Shown: positions 21,801-31,625, counted from the first letter of the stretch. The stretch is DNA of 64,000 nucleotides from DATJBF01 sp035515475 (GCA_035515475.1 DATJBF010000008.1:14603-78602), one strand, 5' to 3'. Notes: a model not told the origin generated them from the letters alone. Made by a program: numbers and translations.

Positions 21801-24230
21801 TTACCCGGTGCTTTTCATACCGAAGGCCACCCCGTTCACGGTGAGGGCGAGCAACCGACGGAGCTTCTCGGCGTTCGGTGATTCGCGGGCCCGGCGCCAG
21901 CGTGGCAGGAAGCGAATCTGCAGGTAGTTGAGCGGATCGATATAGGGATTGCGGAGTCGGATCGACTCGGCCAGCACGGGTTGATTGGCAAGCAGAGCAC
22001 CACGCTGGTTGACACTGAGCACCATCCGAACGGAGCGATGATACGCGTCCTCGATCAACCCGAGAATCTTGCGGCGGACGCCCACATCCTGGACCAGCGA
22101 CGCGTACCGCCCGGCGATGTACAGGTCGGTTTTCGCGAGTGACACCTCGGCGTTGTCGAGTACTGCGGCGAAAAACGGCCAGCCGGCATACATCTCGCGC
22201 AAGCAGGCCAAACCGTCGGGTTGATGATGAACGAATTCCTCCAGCGCGTGGCCGACGCCGTACCAAGCGCCGAGCAGGTGGCGTGATTGCGTCCACGCGA
22301 ACACCCACGGGATGGCGCGCAATTGACGCAGGTCGGTCGTCTGTTGTCGGCGGCTGGGGCGCGAGCCGATGCGCAGATGTTCGATGAGGTCGATCGGCGT
22401 CGCATGCCAGAAATACTCCTGGAACTCCGGCGTTCGATAAACCAACTGTTGGTAGGACTCGAATGCGGTCCGCGCCATCTCAGCCATCCATTGTTCCCAA
22501 TCCGTGATTCTGGTCGGATCGACGCGCGGCGGCAGGCAGTTGGCGGCAATGACCGCCGAGGTAAGCTGTTCGAGGTTGCGCTGCGCAATCAGCGGGTTGG
22601 AGTATTTCAGCGAGATGACTTCGCCCTGTTCGGTGATGCGGATCCGGCCGCCGTGGGCGGCGAACCGTTGCGCTCGCAGGCTGCGATGGCTCGCGCCGCC
22701 GCCGCGGTCGATGGATCCGCCCTTGCCATGGAAAAAACGCAACTTCACGCCGCACTCGTCGGCCAGCAGCGCCAATTCCTTTTGCGCGCGATACAAGGAC
22801 CAGTTGGCGGCGAGGTAGCCGCCGTCCTTGTTCGAGTCCGAATAGCCGAGCATGATTTCCTGCACGTCGTCGCGGGTCGCCAGATGGGTCCGGTAACCGG
22901 CGTTGCTCCACAAATCGCGTATGATCTGCGGCGCCCGGTCGAGGTCGTCGATGGTTTCGAACAGCGGCACCACGTCGATGTGTCGCAATTTCGCGCGACC
23001 CGCGAGTTGCCACACCGTTCGGATATCGTCGGCTTCGCGCGTCATGCTCAGGATGAAGTGATTGGCTGCCGCGACGCCGTGCTCGCGCTGGATGTGCCGG
23101 ATGCACTGCAGTTCGGTCAGCAGTTCGTCCGGTGCGTCCGCCAACCGACGGCTGTCGTCCCGGAAATCCAGTTCGGCGAGGTGGAACCCAAACACTTTGG
23201 CCTGGGTGATGAGACGCGCCAACCGGCCCGACGCGGCGCGGTGTGCGTGCTGGCGGTGAAGTCCGTCATGGATCTGTTCGAGGTCACCGACGAATTCCGC
23301 GGGCCGGAGGTAGCGCCCGCGCAGTTTGCGGCGGATCGCGACGAGTTGTTTGCGGAAGGTTTCGCCCGGTTGAAACGGATCGCGTCCGGGTGTGGACCGG
23401 CGGCCGCGCGGCGACGAGTGCGTGAGTTCTTCGAGAAGCTTCTCGCATTGCCGGTCGTAGTCGGTGCGAAGACGGCTGCGGTGGAGCGTGGCGGTGAGCA
23501 AGCTGATCTCCGGCGTGACGAACGGGTTCCCGTCCCGGTCGCCGCCGACCCACGACGCGAAGGTGAGGAACGAACGGGTCCGCTGCACGTCGGGATAACA
23601 CGCGGCCAACTCGGCATCGAACGTGGCATAAAACCGGGCCACGGTCTCGAAAATCGCGTGGTCGAAGAAGAAGAGCGTGTTCTCCACTTCGTCGAGCGGG
23701 CCGACCTTGCGCTCCCGGACTTCCTGCGTTTGCCAGAGCGATTCGAGGATTTCGTCGGGATCGTCCAGATGACGGGCCAAGCGCAGAATCTGGTTCAGCA
23801 CCGTGCGGCGTTTGGCTTCGGTCGGGTGCGCGGTGAGGACCGGCTGGATTTCCAGCGCATTCAGGCAATGCTGCAACGTTTTGGACGAAACGTTGGCGCG
23901 GTTGAGTTCGTGAAACAACCAGCGCAACGATTGGGTGGGCGACGAACTCGACTGCAGGTGACGGATGCGGGCGCGCTCTTCGCAGAGGTTCACGACCTGG
24001 AAGAAGAGGCTGAACGCGTGGGCGACCTGGTTCGCCTCGGTGATGGTTAACCGGGCGATGAGGCGCCGCTTGCTCCGGATGGAGGCGAGATCGTGGTTGT
24101 CGCGGATGGCCTTCGCGAGCTTGCGGATCTGTTCGATGTGGTCGAACACGCGGTCGCCGGCCTGTTCGCGAATGATCGCGCCCAGCCGGGTGGTCAGAAA
24201 GCGGACTTCATGCTTAAGCTGAGCATCCAC
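21801..24230 (-). CDS. ppc: Phosphoenolpyruvate carboxylase
   Basis: This enzyme adds bicarbonate to phosphoenolpyruvate to give oxaloacetate, refilling the citric acid cycle. The 809-residue product has the catalytic histidine His135 in VLTAHPTEA, the arginine/glycine segment WVGGDRDGNP, GYSDSNKDGG, the mobile loop FHGKGGSIDRGGG, and the C-terminal LTVNGVAFGMKSTG, which ends like other bacterial enzymes. I choose the GTG at 24230 because no ATG lies upstream in coding-like sequence and it begins 14 bases after the stop of the HAD gene. It is somewhat shorter than most family members (870-960) but lacks no motif. It forms one unit with the HAD and holin-like genes. Confidence 0.96.
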   Translation of the reverse strand: MDAQLKHEVRFLTTRLGAIIREQAGDRVFDHIEQIRKLAKAIRDNHDLASIRSKRRLIARLTITEANQVAHAFSLFFQVVNLCEERARIRHLQSSSSPTQSLRWLFHELNRANVSSKTLQHCLNALEIQPVLTAHPTEAKRRTVLNQILRLARHLDDPDEILESLWQTQEVRERKVGPLDEVENTLFFFDHAIFETVARFYATFDAELAACYPDVQRTRSFLTFASWVGGDRDGNPFVTPEISLLTATLHRSRLRTDYDRQCEKLLEELTHSSPRGRRSTPGRDPFQPGETFRKQLVAIRRKLRGRYLRPAEFVGDLEQIHDGLHRQHAHRAASGRLARLITQAKVFGFHLAELDFRDDSRRLADAPDELLTELQCIRHIQREHGVAAANHFILSMTREADDIRTVWQLAGRAKLRHIDVVPLFETIDDLDRAPQIIRDLWSNAGYRTHLATRDDVQEIMLGYSDSNKDGGYLAANWSLYRAQKELALLADECGVKLRFFHGKGGSIDRGGGASHRSLRAQRFAAHGGRIRITEQGEVISLKYSNPLIAQRNLEQLTSAVIAANCLPPRVDPTRITDWEQWMAEMARTAFESYQQLVYRTPEFQEYFWHATPIDLIEHLRIGSRPSRRQQTTDLRQLRAIPWVFAWTQSRHLLGAWYGVGHALEEFVHHQPDGLACLREMYAGWPFFAAVLDNAEVSLAKTDLYIAGRYASLVQDVGVRRKILGLIEDAYHRSVRMVLSVNQRGALLANQPVLAESIRLRNPYIDPLNYLQIRFLPRWRRARESPNAEKLRRLLALTVNGVAFGMKSTG

Positions 24231-24244
24231 GCCAGTGCCGTGGA

Positions 24245-24886
24245 CTATAGCAGAAGACGGCGGACGTCGTCGTAGTTTTTCGCGATGAAATCGGCTTGCT
24301 GGAGCTGTTCGGGAGGCAGGCTGGTGGTGAGGCCGATACAGGTCATGCCGGCCATTTTCGCTGCTTGGACACCCAGGGCGGCGTCCTCGATGACGCAGCA
24401 CTGCGAGGGGCGCACGCCGAGACGCTGGGCCGCGGTGAAATAAATCTCCGGATCGGGCTTGGTAAAGCGAATGTCTTCGTAACCCACGATGACGTTGAAG
24501 TGGGGGCGCAAGCCGCTGAATTCCATGACGACATCGATGACGCTGTGGAAATTGCTCGAGGCGATGGCGAGCTTGTAGTGCCGGGCAAGTTCCGGCACGA
24601 GCGAATGTAATTCCTTGAACACGGGCTGCCGCTCACGCAGGTAACGCACGAAGTACTTCAGCTTCCGTCGGGTGAGATCTTCCAGTTCGAACGGCAGCTT
24701 GTGTTTCTCGATGAAATCCTGGAGCAACACTTTGTCCGAGCGGCCGTAGTACTCGTGGAACACGATGCCGTGGTCGTGTTTGCGGCCGAGTTCGTCGAAC
24801 AACGCTTCGAACGCCTTTTTGTGGAGCGGCTCGCTGTCCACGATCACGCCGTCCATGTCGAACACGATCGCCGAGAATCGTTTCAT
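24245..24886 (-). CDS. HAD family hydrolase, beta-phosphoglucomutase-like
   Basis: The 213-residue product belongs to the haloacid dehalogenase superfamily with a helical cap. Asp10 and Asp12 in VFDMDGVIVDSEP are the nucleophile and acid/base. AIASSNFHS carries the motif II Ser, and the Lys and acidic motifs (KPDPEIYF, CVIEDAALG) follow. This pattern fits phosphatases or mutases acting on sugar phosphates or 2-phosphoglycolate; the substrate is not clear. Its start codon overlaps the stop of the holin-like gene by four bases, and ppc starts 14 bases after its end. Confidence 0.92.
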   Translation of the reverse strand: MKRFSAIVFDMDGVIVDSEPLHKKAFEALFDELGRKHDHGIVFHEYYGRSDKVLLQDFIEKHKLPFELEDLTRRKLKYFVRYLRERQPVFKELHSLVPELARHYKLAIASSNFHSVIDVVMEFSGLRPHFNVIVGYEDIRFTKPDPEIYFTAAQRLGVRPSQCCVIEDAALGVQAAKMAGMTCIGLTTSLPPEQLQQADFIAKNYDDVRRLLL

Positions 24887-25266
24887 CCGCGGTAGACGCG
24901 AACCTCGACGGCGTCGGGTTTGAGGAACAGATTCAGGAGGATGCTGATGATGCTGATGACCAGCGCGCCGCCGACGGCCGTCCAGAATCCTTCCACGTGG
25001 AACGCGGGGATGAGCCAGCTCACGAGTTTGAGCATCGCGGCGTTGATGACCAGCGTGAACAGGCCGAGCGTGAGAATGTTGATCGGCAACGTGAGAAGGA
25101 TGATCAGCGGCCGCAGGTACGTGTTCACGAGCGCCAGCATCACAGCGGCCGCGATGGTGGCCTGCGTGGTTTCCAGCCAGATGTGACGGAACAAGGCTTC
25201 AGCCACCAGCAGCGCCAGAGCGTTGATCGCCAGTTTGGTAACCAGGATGAGCAGGCGTCGTCCCAT
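24883..25266 (-). CDS. Phage holin family (superfamily IV) membrane protein
   Basis: The 127-residue product has four hydrophobic segments, at about residues 5-22, 35-50, 55-80 and 92-115. The central NTYLRPLIILLTLPINILTLG is typical of the four-helix family named after mycobacteriophage holins. In bacterial genomes away from phages these are ordinary inner-membrane proteins of unknown role. It is the first gene of the unit holin-like, HAD, ppc and overlaps HAD by ATGA. Nothing nearby suggests a prophage. Confidence 0.88.
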   Translation of the reverse strand: MGRRLLILVTKLAINALALLVAEALFRHIWLETTQATIAAAVMLALVNTYLRPLIILLTLPINILTLGLFTLVINAAMLKLVSWLIPAFHVEGFWTAVGGALVISIISILLNLFLKPDAVEVRVYRG

Positions 25267-25311
25267 GACGAGGATGTAACCACAGGCGGGGACGGTGGCG
25301 CCACCGAAAAA

Positions 25312-25857
25312 TCAGTACTTCCACTTGATCGTGCAACCGATGGCGTGGGTGATGGGATTCTCGACCTTCCTGTGCGCGAGCACGGCGTCGATCGCACTCC
25401 GCAGGTCGTGCGTCTTCACCTTGTCGGGGTGCTGCCAGTTGTCGTCGATGCGCCCGATGTAGCGCACCTGAAACCGGGAATTGAGCAGGAAGGCTTCCGG
25501 CGTGTACTCCGCGCCGTAGGCGCGCGCCACGCGTTGGGTTTCGTCGCGCAGGTACGGGAAATTGATCTGCCGTTCCTTGGCGCGGCGCACCATGTTGTCG
25601 AAACCGTCCTCGGGATACGCCACGGCATCGTTGGCGTTGACGGCGATCAATTGCACGCTCTTCGGGCCGTAGTCGCGCTGGATGCAGATGAGTCGTTCCT
25701 CGTAGGCTTGGACGTACGGGCAGTGATTGCAGGTGAAGAGCACGACCACGATCTTGTTGTCCTTGAACGAACCCAGGGAATAGTCTTTTCCATCGACTCC
25801 TGGCAGGGTGAAATCCGGCGCACGCTGGCCGATTTCCAACTTCTTCATGGCGTTCAT
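25312..25857 (-). CDS. Thioredoxin-fold redoxin (AhpC/TSA-like)
   Basis: The 181-residue product has the redoxin fold: IGQRAPDFTLPGVDG near the start and FTCNHCPYVQAYEERL with Cys43 and Cys46 (CxxC). QLIAVNAND, the cis-Pro region AEYTPEAFLL and the C-terminal GCTIKW follow. It probably acts as a thiol-disulfide or peroxide-handling protein in the cytoplasm, since I see no signal peptide. The Met at 25857 (MNAMKK) and the one at 25848 are both possible starts. The gene is separate from the holin-like gene by 45 bases and could be read through into it. Confidence 0.88.
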   Translation of the reverse strand: MNAMKKLEIGQRAPDFTLPGVDGKDYSLGSFKDNKIVVVLFTCNHCPYVQAYEERLICIQRDYGPKSVQLIAVNANDAVAYPEDGFDNMVRRAKERQINFPYLRDETQRVARAYGAEYTPEAFLLNSRFQVRYIGRIDDNWQHPDKVKTHDLRSAIDAVLAHRKVENPITHAIGCTIKWKY

Positions 25858-26066
25858 GACCCAATCCCGATTCCCATGTTGCTTCCCCGAAGTAGTGAGG
25901 CTGCGACTCCCCATAACCTACCAGCGCGGACCGAAACGTCAAGGTCTCGTTCGGTGCCGCGAAAGAGGTTGAGCGGGTCCGCTGATTCTGTTACACAGAC
26001 TCCCATGACCGTGCGGAGTGCAACTTCAGTGCCAGTTGCTCGTTCTCGCCCCGAGGGAAGTTCTGT

Positions 26067-27182
26067 GTGAAGGTCGAATCTCTTTCGCGCCGCGCGGCGG
26101 AGGATCTTCGCGCGGAAGTCCCCGTGCTTTCATCTCTGCACGCCACCATCGGGCTGGACGGATTTGTGGACGAAATTGTCACCGTTGTGGACAAACGTGA
26201 ATCACCCACGAGGTTCACGCGCGTTCCAACAATCTCCGCCTTTGCCGAGCGCCTCGCGCGCGCCGCCGGCAGAAGTTCGAACGTCGAACTGGTCGTCGAG
26301 CGCGTCAAACTGGGAGGGAATGGCCCGATCATGGCCAATGCCCTGGCCGCCGTTGGTGTCAGGGTCGCCTGCATTGGCTGTCTCGGCTGCCCCCAGATTC
26401 ACTCTGCGTTCGCCGAACTGGTCGCGCATGCGACCGTCCACAGCATTGCCGAGCCGGGGCACACGGACGCGCTGGAGTTCGATGATGGCAAGCTCATGCT
26501 GGGCAAGCAGCAGCCGCTCCAGGATGTCACCTGGCAAACCCTCGTGGAGCGGGTCGGCCGGGACCGTCTTCGCACCCTGCTTTCCGAGGCCGACCTCGTC
26601 GGCTTGCAAAGTTGGACGATGGTGCCGTGCATGAGCGACATTTGGGAGCATATGCTGACCGAGTTGTGCCCCGGGTTTTCTCCCGGGCGGACGCGCCGGA
26701 TGTTTTTCGACCTGGCCGACCCCGAAAAACGGGACCGCAAAGACATCGCGCGCGCTCTCGAGTTGCTTGGGCAGTTCCAGAAGTTTTTCGCCACCCATCT
26801 CGGCCTCAACGAGAAGGAGGGGTTCTCGGTCGGTCGGGTGCTCGGCTATCGGGGAGCGACCGTGGGCGAAACCGCGGTGAAATCCGTTGCTGAATTCATC
26901 TTGGGCAAACTCGGCATCAGCACGGTGGTCGTTCATCCACGCGAGTACGCCGTTGCCGCATCCGCCGACGGTGTGTCGAAGGTCACCGGGCCGTCGGTGG
27001 GGAAACCGCTGATCAGCACGGGCGGAGGCGACCATTTCAACGCCGGATTTTGCCTCGGCAAACTCCTCGGTGCCGATGACGAGATTGCGCTCCAACTCGG
27101 TGTCGGTGCGTCGGGCTACTACGTGCGGACTGGCAAAACCCCTCGTGTCAACGAGTTGGCAGATTTCCTGCACTCACTGTGA
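26067..27182 (+). CDS. PfkB family carbohydrate kinase
   Basis: The 371-residue product has the ribokinase fold: IGLDGFVDEIV at the N-terminus, the substrate-binding GGNGPIMANALAAVG, and the C-terminal ATP site STGGGDHFNAGF with Asp322 as the catalytic base. PfkB enzymes phosphorylate sugars or nucleosides; the substrate cannot be named from sequence. Translation starts at GTG (26067) with a good GAGGGAAG ribosome-binding site. It is longer than ribokinase (about 310), with extra sequence around residues 150-220. A small membrane protein gene begins three bases after its stop. Confidence 0.9.
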   Translation: MKVESLSRRAAEDLRAEVPVLSSLHATIGLDGFVDEIVTVVDKRESPTRFTRVPTISAFAERLARAAGRSSNVELVVERVKLGGNGPIMANALAAVGVRVACIGCLGCPQIHSAFAELVAHATVHSIAEPGHTDALEFDDGKLMLGKQQPLQDVTWQTLVERVGRDRLRTLLSEADLVGLQSWTMVPCMSDIWEHMLTELCPGFSPGRTRRMFFDLADPEKRDRKDIARALELLGQFQKFFATHLGLNEKEGFSVGRVLGYRGATVGETAVKSVAEFILGKLGISTVVVHPREYAVAASADGVSKVTGPSVGKPLISTGGGDHFNAGFCLGKLLGADDEIALQLGVGASGYYVRTGKTPRVNELADFLHSL

Positions 27183-27185
27183 GAC

Positions 27186-27503
27186 ATGGGACCATTGACT
27201 GCGGAGAACCGGGACGTCATCGGCCTGCTGATTTTGTTGGGCCTGACCGTGGTGGCCAACGTCTTGGTTCACTGGCTCGCCGTCTGTCCGCGGCTGTATC
27301 GACACGGCGCACGATTCCCGACGGGATTGTTTTTTTGGCGTGTGTTCCAAGAACTGCGGACGTATCGGGAACTCACGATTGCCCGAAGCCGTCCGCTGAC
27401 GTTCTACTACCTCGATTTCATCCTCTCGTGGTTCAACCTGCTCCTGGCCTTCGCATTCGCGTTGCGTCTCCTGTGGATGCAAACGCATCCGGGCCCGTTC
27501 TAG
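27186..27503 (+). CDS. Small membrane protein, two predicted helices
   Basis: The 105-residue product has two hydrophobic segments (about residues 11-32 and 76-96) with a basic connecting part (RLYRHGARF, RVFQELRTYRELTIARS) that probably faces the cytoplasm. I do not recognise a family. It begins three bases after the PfkB kinase and is likely co-translated with it. It ends 94 bases before gltX. The tight spacing and normal composition support it as a real gene. Confidence 0.75.
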   Translation: MGPLTAENRDVIGLLILLGLTVVANVLVHWLAVCPRLYRHGARFPTGLFFWRVFQELRTYRELTIARSRPLTFYYLDFILSWFNLLLAFAFALRLLWMQTHPGPF

Positions 27504-27597
27504 GACGGAACTTAACTGACGATGACCGGCCGGATTTCTCCGGGTCGGACCAGCGCCTTGCCACGACCAGCGGGAATCTGCTACGGTGCCACCCCGA

Positions 27598-28956
27598 ATG
27601 AATGTTCGCGTCCGCTTCGCGCCCAGTCCCACGGGTTTTCTGCACATCGGCAGCGTGCGCACGGCCTTGTTCAACTGGCTCTATGCCCGGCACACGGGCG
27701 GCACGTTTGTGTTGCGCATCGAGGATACCGACGTCGCCCGCAACACCGAGCGGTCGCTGCGTACGATTCTCGACGGCTTGCGCTGGCTCGGCCTCGACTG
27801 GGATGAAGGTCCGGACAAAGACGGTCCGTTCGGACCATACTTTCAATCGCAGCGCGCGGGTGTCTACCAGCGGCGCGTGCGCGAACTCATGGACAACGGC
27901 ATGGCCTGCGAGCGGGAAGGTGCGGTTCGCTTCAAGATGACGCGCCAGCCCATTGAGGTGTCCGACCTCATTGCCGGCCGCGTGGTGCGCCCGTTGAACG
28001 AAACGGAAATGCTCGATCCGGATTTCGTCATCGTCCGCAGCGACGGCAACCCGGTCTTCCATCTCGTCAATGTCGTCGACGACATCGAGATGAAGATCAC
28101 CCACGTCATCCGTGGCGAGGATCACCTCTCGAACACGCCGAAGCACATCGCCCTGTTCCGCGCGTTTGGCGTCGAACCACCGAAGTACGCCCACATCCCC
28201 ATGATCCTCAACCCCGACGGCACCAAGATGAGCAAGAGCGATCCCGACGCCGTGAAAGCGCGGTTGGCGTCCCTGCAAACGTACGTCGACGACGGCTACG
28301 TGCCCGAGGCAGTGCGCAACTATCTCTGTCTACTCGGTTGGTCGCCCAAGGACAACCGCGAAGTCGTGCCGATTGAAGAAACCATCAAACTCTTCGACCT
28401 GCCGCAGATCCTGCGAACCAACGCCCGCTTCGATGTCGCCAAACTCACGTGGATCAACGGGGAATACATCCGCGCGATGCCGCTCGACCGGTTCTTCGAG
28501 TTGGCCAAGCCGTTCGTCCCGATAACCGGCACGGGCGGATCGCCCAATCGCGTAGCCGACGACGATTACACCCGCGCCGTCGTTGCGCTCGTCAAAGAGA
28601 AGGTCAAGCTGTTGAGGGAATTACCTGACCGCACCAATTACTTCTTTGCTGACGACTATCCGGCTGATCCGGAGGCCGTGAAGAAATCGTGCAGCGCACC
28701 GCAAACCAGTGAGCGGCTGACGAGGCTGGCCGAAAGGTTTGCCGCCGTCGCCGACTGGAAGGCGGCGACGCTGGAAACGACGCTTAAGGCGCTGGCGGCT
28801 GAATTGGGCGTGAAAACCGGCGAGTTGATTCACCCGTGCCGCGTCGCCGTCTCGGGCCAGGCGGCCGGGCCGTCCCTCTATCATATGTTGGAGGTGATGG
28901 GTTCCGACCGCGTTCTGGCGCGCTTGCGGCGCGCGGCGAAGGAATTCCAGTCATGA
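27598..28956 (+). CDS. gltX: Glutamyl-tRNA synthetase
   Basis: GltX charges tRNA with glutamate in the cytoplasm. The 452-residue class I synthetase has the HIGH-type motif (His16-Ile-Gly-Ser in SPTGFLHIGS) and KMSKS at residues 210-214, with RGEDHLSNTPKHI between them. The C-terminal anticodon-binding domain is shorter than in E. coli but complete in outline. I choose the ATG at 27598; a GTG twelve bases upstream is an alternative. Its stop overlaps the start of the CDP-alcohol phosphatidyltransferase gene (ATGA). Confidence 0.96.
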   Translation: MNVRVRFAPSPTGFLHIGSVRTALFNWLYARHTGGTFVLRIEDTDVARNTERSLRTILDGLRWLGLDWDEGPDKDGPFGPYFQSQRAGVYQRRVRELMDNGMACEREGAVRFKMTRQPIEVSDLIAGRVVRPLNETEMLDPDFVIVRSDGNPVFHLVNVVDDIEMKITHVIRGEDHLSNTPKHIALFRAFGVEPPKYAHIPMILNPDGTKMSKSDPDAVKARLASLQTYVDDGYVPEAVRNYLCLLGWSPKDNREVVPIEETIKLFDLPQILRTNARFDVAKLTWINGEYIRAMPLDRFFELAKPFVPITGTGGSPNRVADDDYTRAVVALVKEKVKLLRELPDRTNYFFADDYPADPEAVKKSCSAPQTSERLTRLAERFAAVADWKAATLETTLKALAAELGVKTGELIHPCRVAVSGQAAGPSLYHMLEVMGSDRVLARLRRAAKEFQS

Positions 28957-29558
28957 CGGCGTCCACCCAACATCTCACGCTGCCGAACAAGATCACGATT
29001 GGACGGATCCTGTTGATTCCTCTGTTCGTGCTGGTGTGCATCGACTACATTCGCAGTTGTAGCCATGGACACCCGCAGGAATGGGAGCGCATCCTGGCCT
29101 GCGCGATCTTCGCGCTTGCGGCGGTGTCTGACGCCGTGGACGGCTACATTGCCCGTCGTTACCACCAGAAAAGTGAGTTGGGCACATTCCTCGACCCGCT
29201 GGCCGACAAGGCGTTGTTGGTCTCGGCGTTGATCCTATTAAGCCGCGACAACGGCGACGCCTTCGAGCAACTGCCGTTGTGGTTTCCCGTGTTGGTAATC
29301 AGCCGCGACGCCATCCTGCTGGCCGGCACAGTCCTCATCCACATCGTCGCCGGTCACGCGCGGTCGCAGCCGCGCATCGTCGGCAAGTGCGCGACGTTCT
29401 TTCAGATGATCACCCTCGGCTGGGTGTTGCTCAAGATCGAGCACCCGCCGTTCAATTGGCCGATGATCACGGCCGGTGTGTTTACCTTCATTTCCGGGGT
29501 CTGGTACATCTTCGACGGCGTCAAACAGCTCAATGCCCCGGCGACAAAGCCCGCGTAA
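28953..29558 (+). CDS. pgsA: CDP-alcohol phosphatidyltransferase (PgsA-like)
   Basis: The 201-residue inner-membrane protein has the complete family motif. It starts at Asp63-Gly64 (DGYIARR), continues with Gly77, and ends at Asp81 and Asp85 (GTFLDPLAD). These residues bind Mg and CDP-diacylglycerol. About six hydrophobic helices surround it. The general pattern fits phosphatidylglycerophosphate synthase, which makes the precursor of phosphatidylglycerol, but other alcohol acceptors are possible. The start at 28953 overlaps the gltX stop by four bases, so the two are translationally coupled. Confidence 0.9.
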   Translation: MTASTQHLTLPNKITIGRILLIPLFVLVCIDYIRSCSHGHPQEWERILACAIFALAAVSDAVDGYIARRYHQKSELGTFLDPLADKALLVSALILLSRDNGDAFEQLPLWFPVLVISRDAILLAGTVLIHIVAGHARSQPRIVGKCATFFQMITLGWVLLKIEHPPFNWPMITAGVFTFISGVWYIFDGVKQLNAPATKPA

Positions 29559-29717
29559 CATCCAGCTGTGGCCCCTGGTTGTCGGCGATCTTGTTGCCGG
29601 TGGATCTTGTCGCGTTCCGCGTCCTGGCCCGACCGGGGCGTTGTCGGCGGTGCGGATTCCCGTCATCGGTATTCTCTCGACACCCGCGGCGTGGCTTCGT
29701 AGAAGTCCATTTGGGAA

Positions 29718-31559
29718 ATGAACCTCTTGCTTGCGGCCGTGGCGGCTCTGGTGCTGGCGCTCGCGGGCTGTGGAATGCTGCGGTGTGTTTGGCCCGGGGT
29801 CTGCGAGCAGCCGCGTTATGCACGGCTCGCCCTTGGCTACTGCGTCGGCTGTGGCATCGTTACCGCAATCTTTTTCGTGACATATCTCGTTGGTTTTGCA
29901 TTCTCGCGTGCCGTGATCGTGGTGCCGGTGCTTGGGCTGGCAGTATTCGGCGCGTTCGTCGGTTTGAGAAGCGGCGAGGACCACCTGTGGAAAGACGCGG
30001 CTGCGAGTCCGGCATCTTCCGTGGCGTGGGGACTCCTGATCTTGCTGGCGTTCGTGCTCTCGTGGTCCCGGCCGATCTATGGGTACGACGCACTATCGAT
30101 GTGGGGGTTGAAGGCGAAGGTGGCGTTCTTCGCCCGGACGTGGCCGCCGGCGTTGTTCGACCCGCATACGACGCATCACCCGGGTTATCCCCCACTGATA
30201 CCGAGCGCCCAGGCGTTCGTCTTCTTTGTTCTCGGTGAATTCGATGACGTGGCGTCGCGGGTGATCTTTGCGGCGTTTTATGCGGCCGGGGCGGGGATTT
30301 TGTGGTGGTTGCTGGAGCGGCTGCGGGTGAGCGCGCGGGGGGTGTGGCTGTTGTGGTGGTGTGCGTTGCCGTTGATGATGGAACAGGTGAAGATCACGTA
30401 TGCCGATCTGCCGCTGGCGGTGTTGCTCATGGCTTTCTACGGGGCTGTCGTTCTGTGGCTCCGCGAGCCGCGGCGGTCGGACTGGCTCTGGCTGGCGTCC
30501 GTATTTGCCGGCATAGCATTCTGGGTAAAAGAGGATGCGTTGATCGGAGTGGGCAGTGGATGCATTGCGCTCGTGCTCGTCGCGTTCAAACGGAGATTCC
30601 CGTCGGGACGAGCTTGGCGAATGATCCTCGTGTCGGCGTTGATTTCCGCGCCATGGGAGTTGCTGGTGTGGTGGAAGCGGCTGCCGAGCGACTTTGACCT
30701 CCCGACATCGGACATCGGCTCCAGGTCATTGGTTATATTGCGGGGACTCTTGAACGCTGCGTTCCTGGATGGCGGCTACGCGTTCTTCTGGCCGGTATTC
30801 GTTGTGGTGTTGGTTTTTTGTGGCCGGAGGCTCGCCCGGACAGAGAATCTCTGGCTGACGCTCTCAACCGTGTTTGGTGTCGGGGGGACGATGTTTGTGT
30901 ATCTCGGGACGCGGCTGGATTTGGCAGCGCAGTTGAAGACGTCGGCCGATCGCGTGCTGCTCGGGGCATTCGTGCCGTCGCTGCTCTTAGTGGCGTTGTT
31001 GTGGCGGGCGAGTTTCCGTGAGTTGCGGTCACGGAGGTGGAACGTGGGTGTGGCGGTGGCGACGTTTGTTGTCGCCCTCGGGATGTTTTGGAGCGGCTTG
31101 CACCGGAAAAGTGACGAGCAGATCATGGGGTTTACGATCTCGCCGTTTCCGCTGGCCCTGTCGTGGGTGTGGCTGGTTACCGCGGGGATCAACTTGGTGA
31201 AGTTTGTGCCGAGGGTGCGTCGGCACCGGCCGACGTTGGTCTGGCGGGCCACACAGTTTGCGGTGGTGGTCGCAACGTTCGGGCTGGCGGCGGTGTCGGT
31301 GGGAGTTCGCGCACAGGAAGCCGGCGAATTGCGGCGCCAGTTTGGCGGCAAGACGTTGGCGCAGCAGCATGCGTTGACCGTCGATCCGCGCGTGCGCGAG
31401 CGACTCGAGTTGGCCATGCGGGAATGGCCTGCAGGAACCCACGTGCGGGTCAGGCCCAAGCGTTCGTTGCTTTACCACCAGTTCTACTACGAGTCATTTC
31501 CCTCGCTGGTGGTGGATGATTCAGCCGAGCACGAGGTGAGCTTCAGTTCAAGCCCTTGA
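29718..31559 (+). CDS. Polytopic membrane protein, GT-C glycosyltransferase-like
   Basis: The 613-residue product has about 12 hydrophobic segments and a final soluble tail of some 90 residues (from about 520). The first large external loop contains YGYDALSMWGLKAKV and HHPGYPPLIPSAQA. This fits the ArnT/PMT-like group, whose members move sugars from polyprenyl phosphates to lipids or proteins outside the membrane. The substrate is unknown. It is 159 bases downstream of the pgsA-like gene and 66 bases before fabI, so it may join envelope lipid genes in one transcript. No catalytic residue can be proven by eye. Confidence 0.75.
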   Translation: MNLLLAAVAALVLALAGCGMLRCVWPGVCEQPRYARLALGYCVGCGIVTAIFFVTYLVGFAFSRAVIVVPVLGLAVFGAFVGLRSGEDHLWKDAAASPASSVAWGLLILLAFVLSWSRPIYGYDALSMWGLKAKVAFFARTWPPALFDPHTTHHPGYPPLIPSAQAFVFFVLGEFDDVASRVIFAAFYAAGAGILWWLLERLRVSARGVWLLWWCALPLMMEQVKITYADLPLAVLLMAFYGAVVLWLREPRRSDWLWLASVFAGIAFWVKEDALIGVGSGCIALVLVAFKRRFPSGRAWRMILVSALISAPWELLVWWKRLPSDFDLPTSDIGSRSLVILRGLLNAAFLDGGYAFFWPVFVVVLVFCGRRLARTENLWLTLSTVFGVGGTMFVYLGTRLDLAAQLKTSADRVLLGAFVPSLLLVALLWRASFRELRSRRWNVGVAVATFVVALGMFWSGLHRKSDEQIMGFTISPFPLALSWVWLVTAGINLVKFVPRVRRHRPTLVWRATQFAVVVATFGLAAVSVGVRAQEAGELRRQFGGKTLAQQHALTVDPRVRERLELAMREWPAGTHVRVRPKRSLLYHQFYYESFPSLVVDDSAEHEVSFSSSP

Positions 31560-31625
31560 CGGCCCGCAACCGCCGTGGAGTTTGAGGCTTGATTGTTGGC
31601 GAAGCTTTCTTAAGTATCTGCACGC

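Noticed and set aside
24883..25266. Holin-like gene as a sign of a prophage
   Set aside because: It lies in a housekeeping unit with a HAD gene and ppc, and no phage structural, integrase or lysin genes are near.
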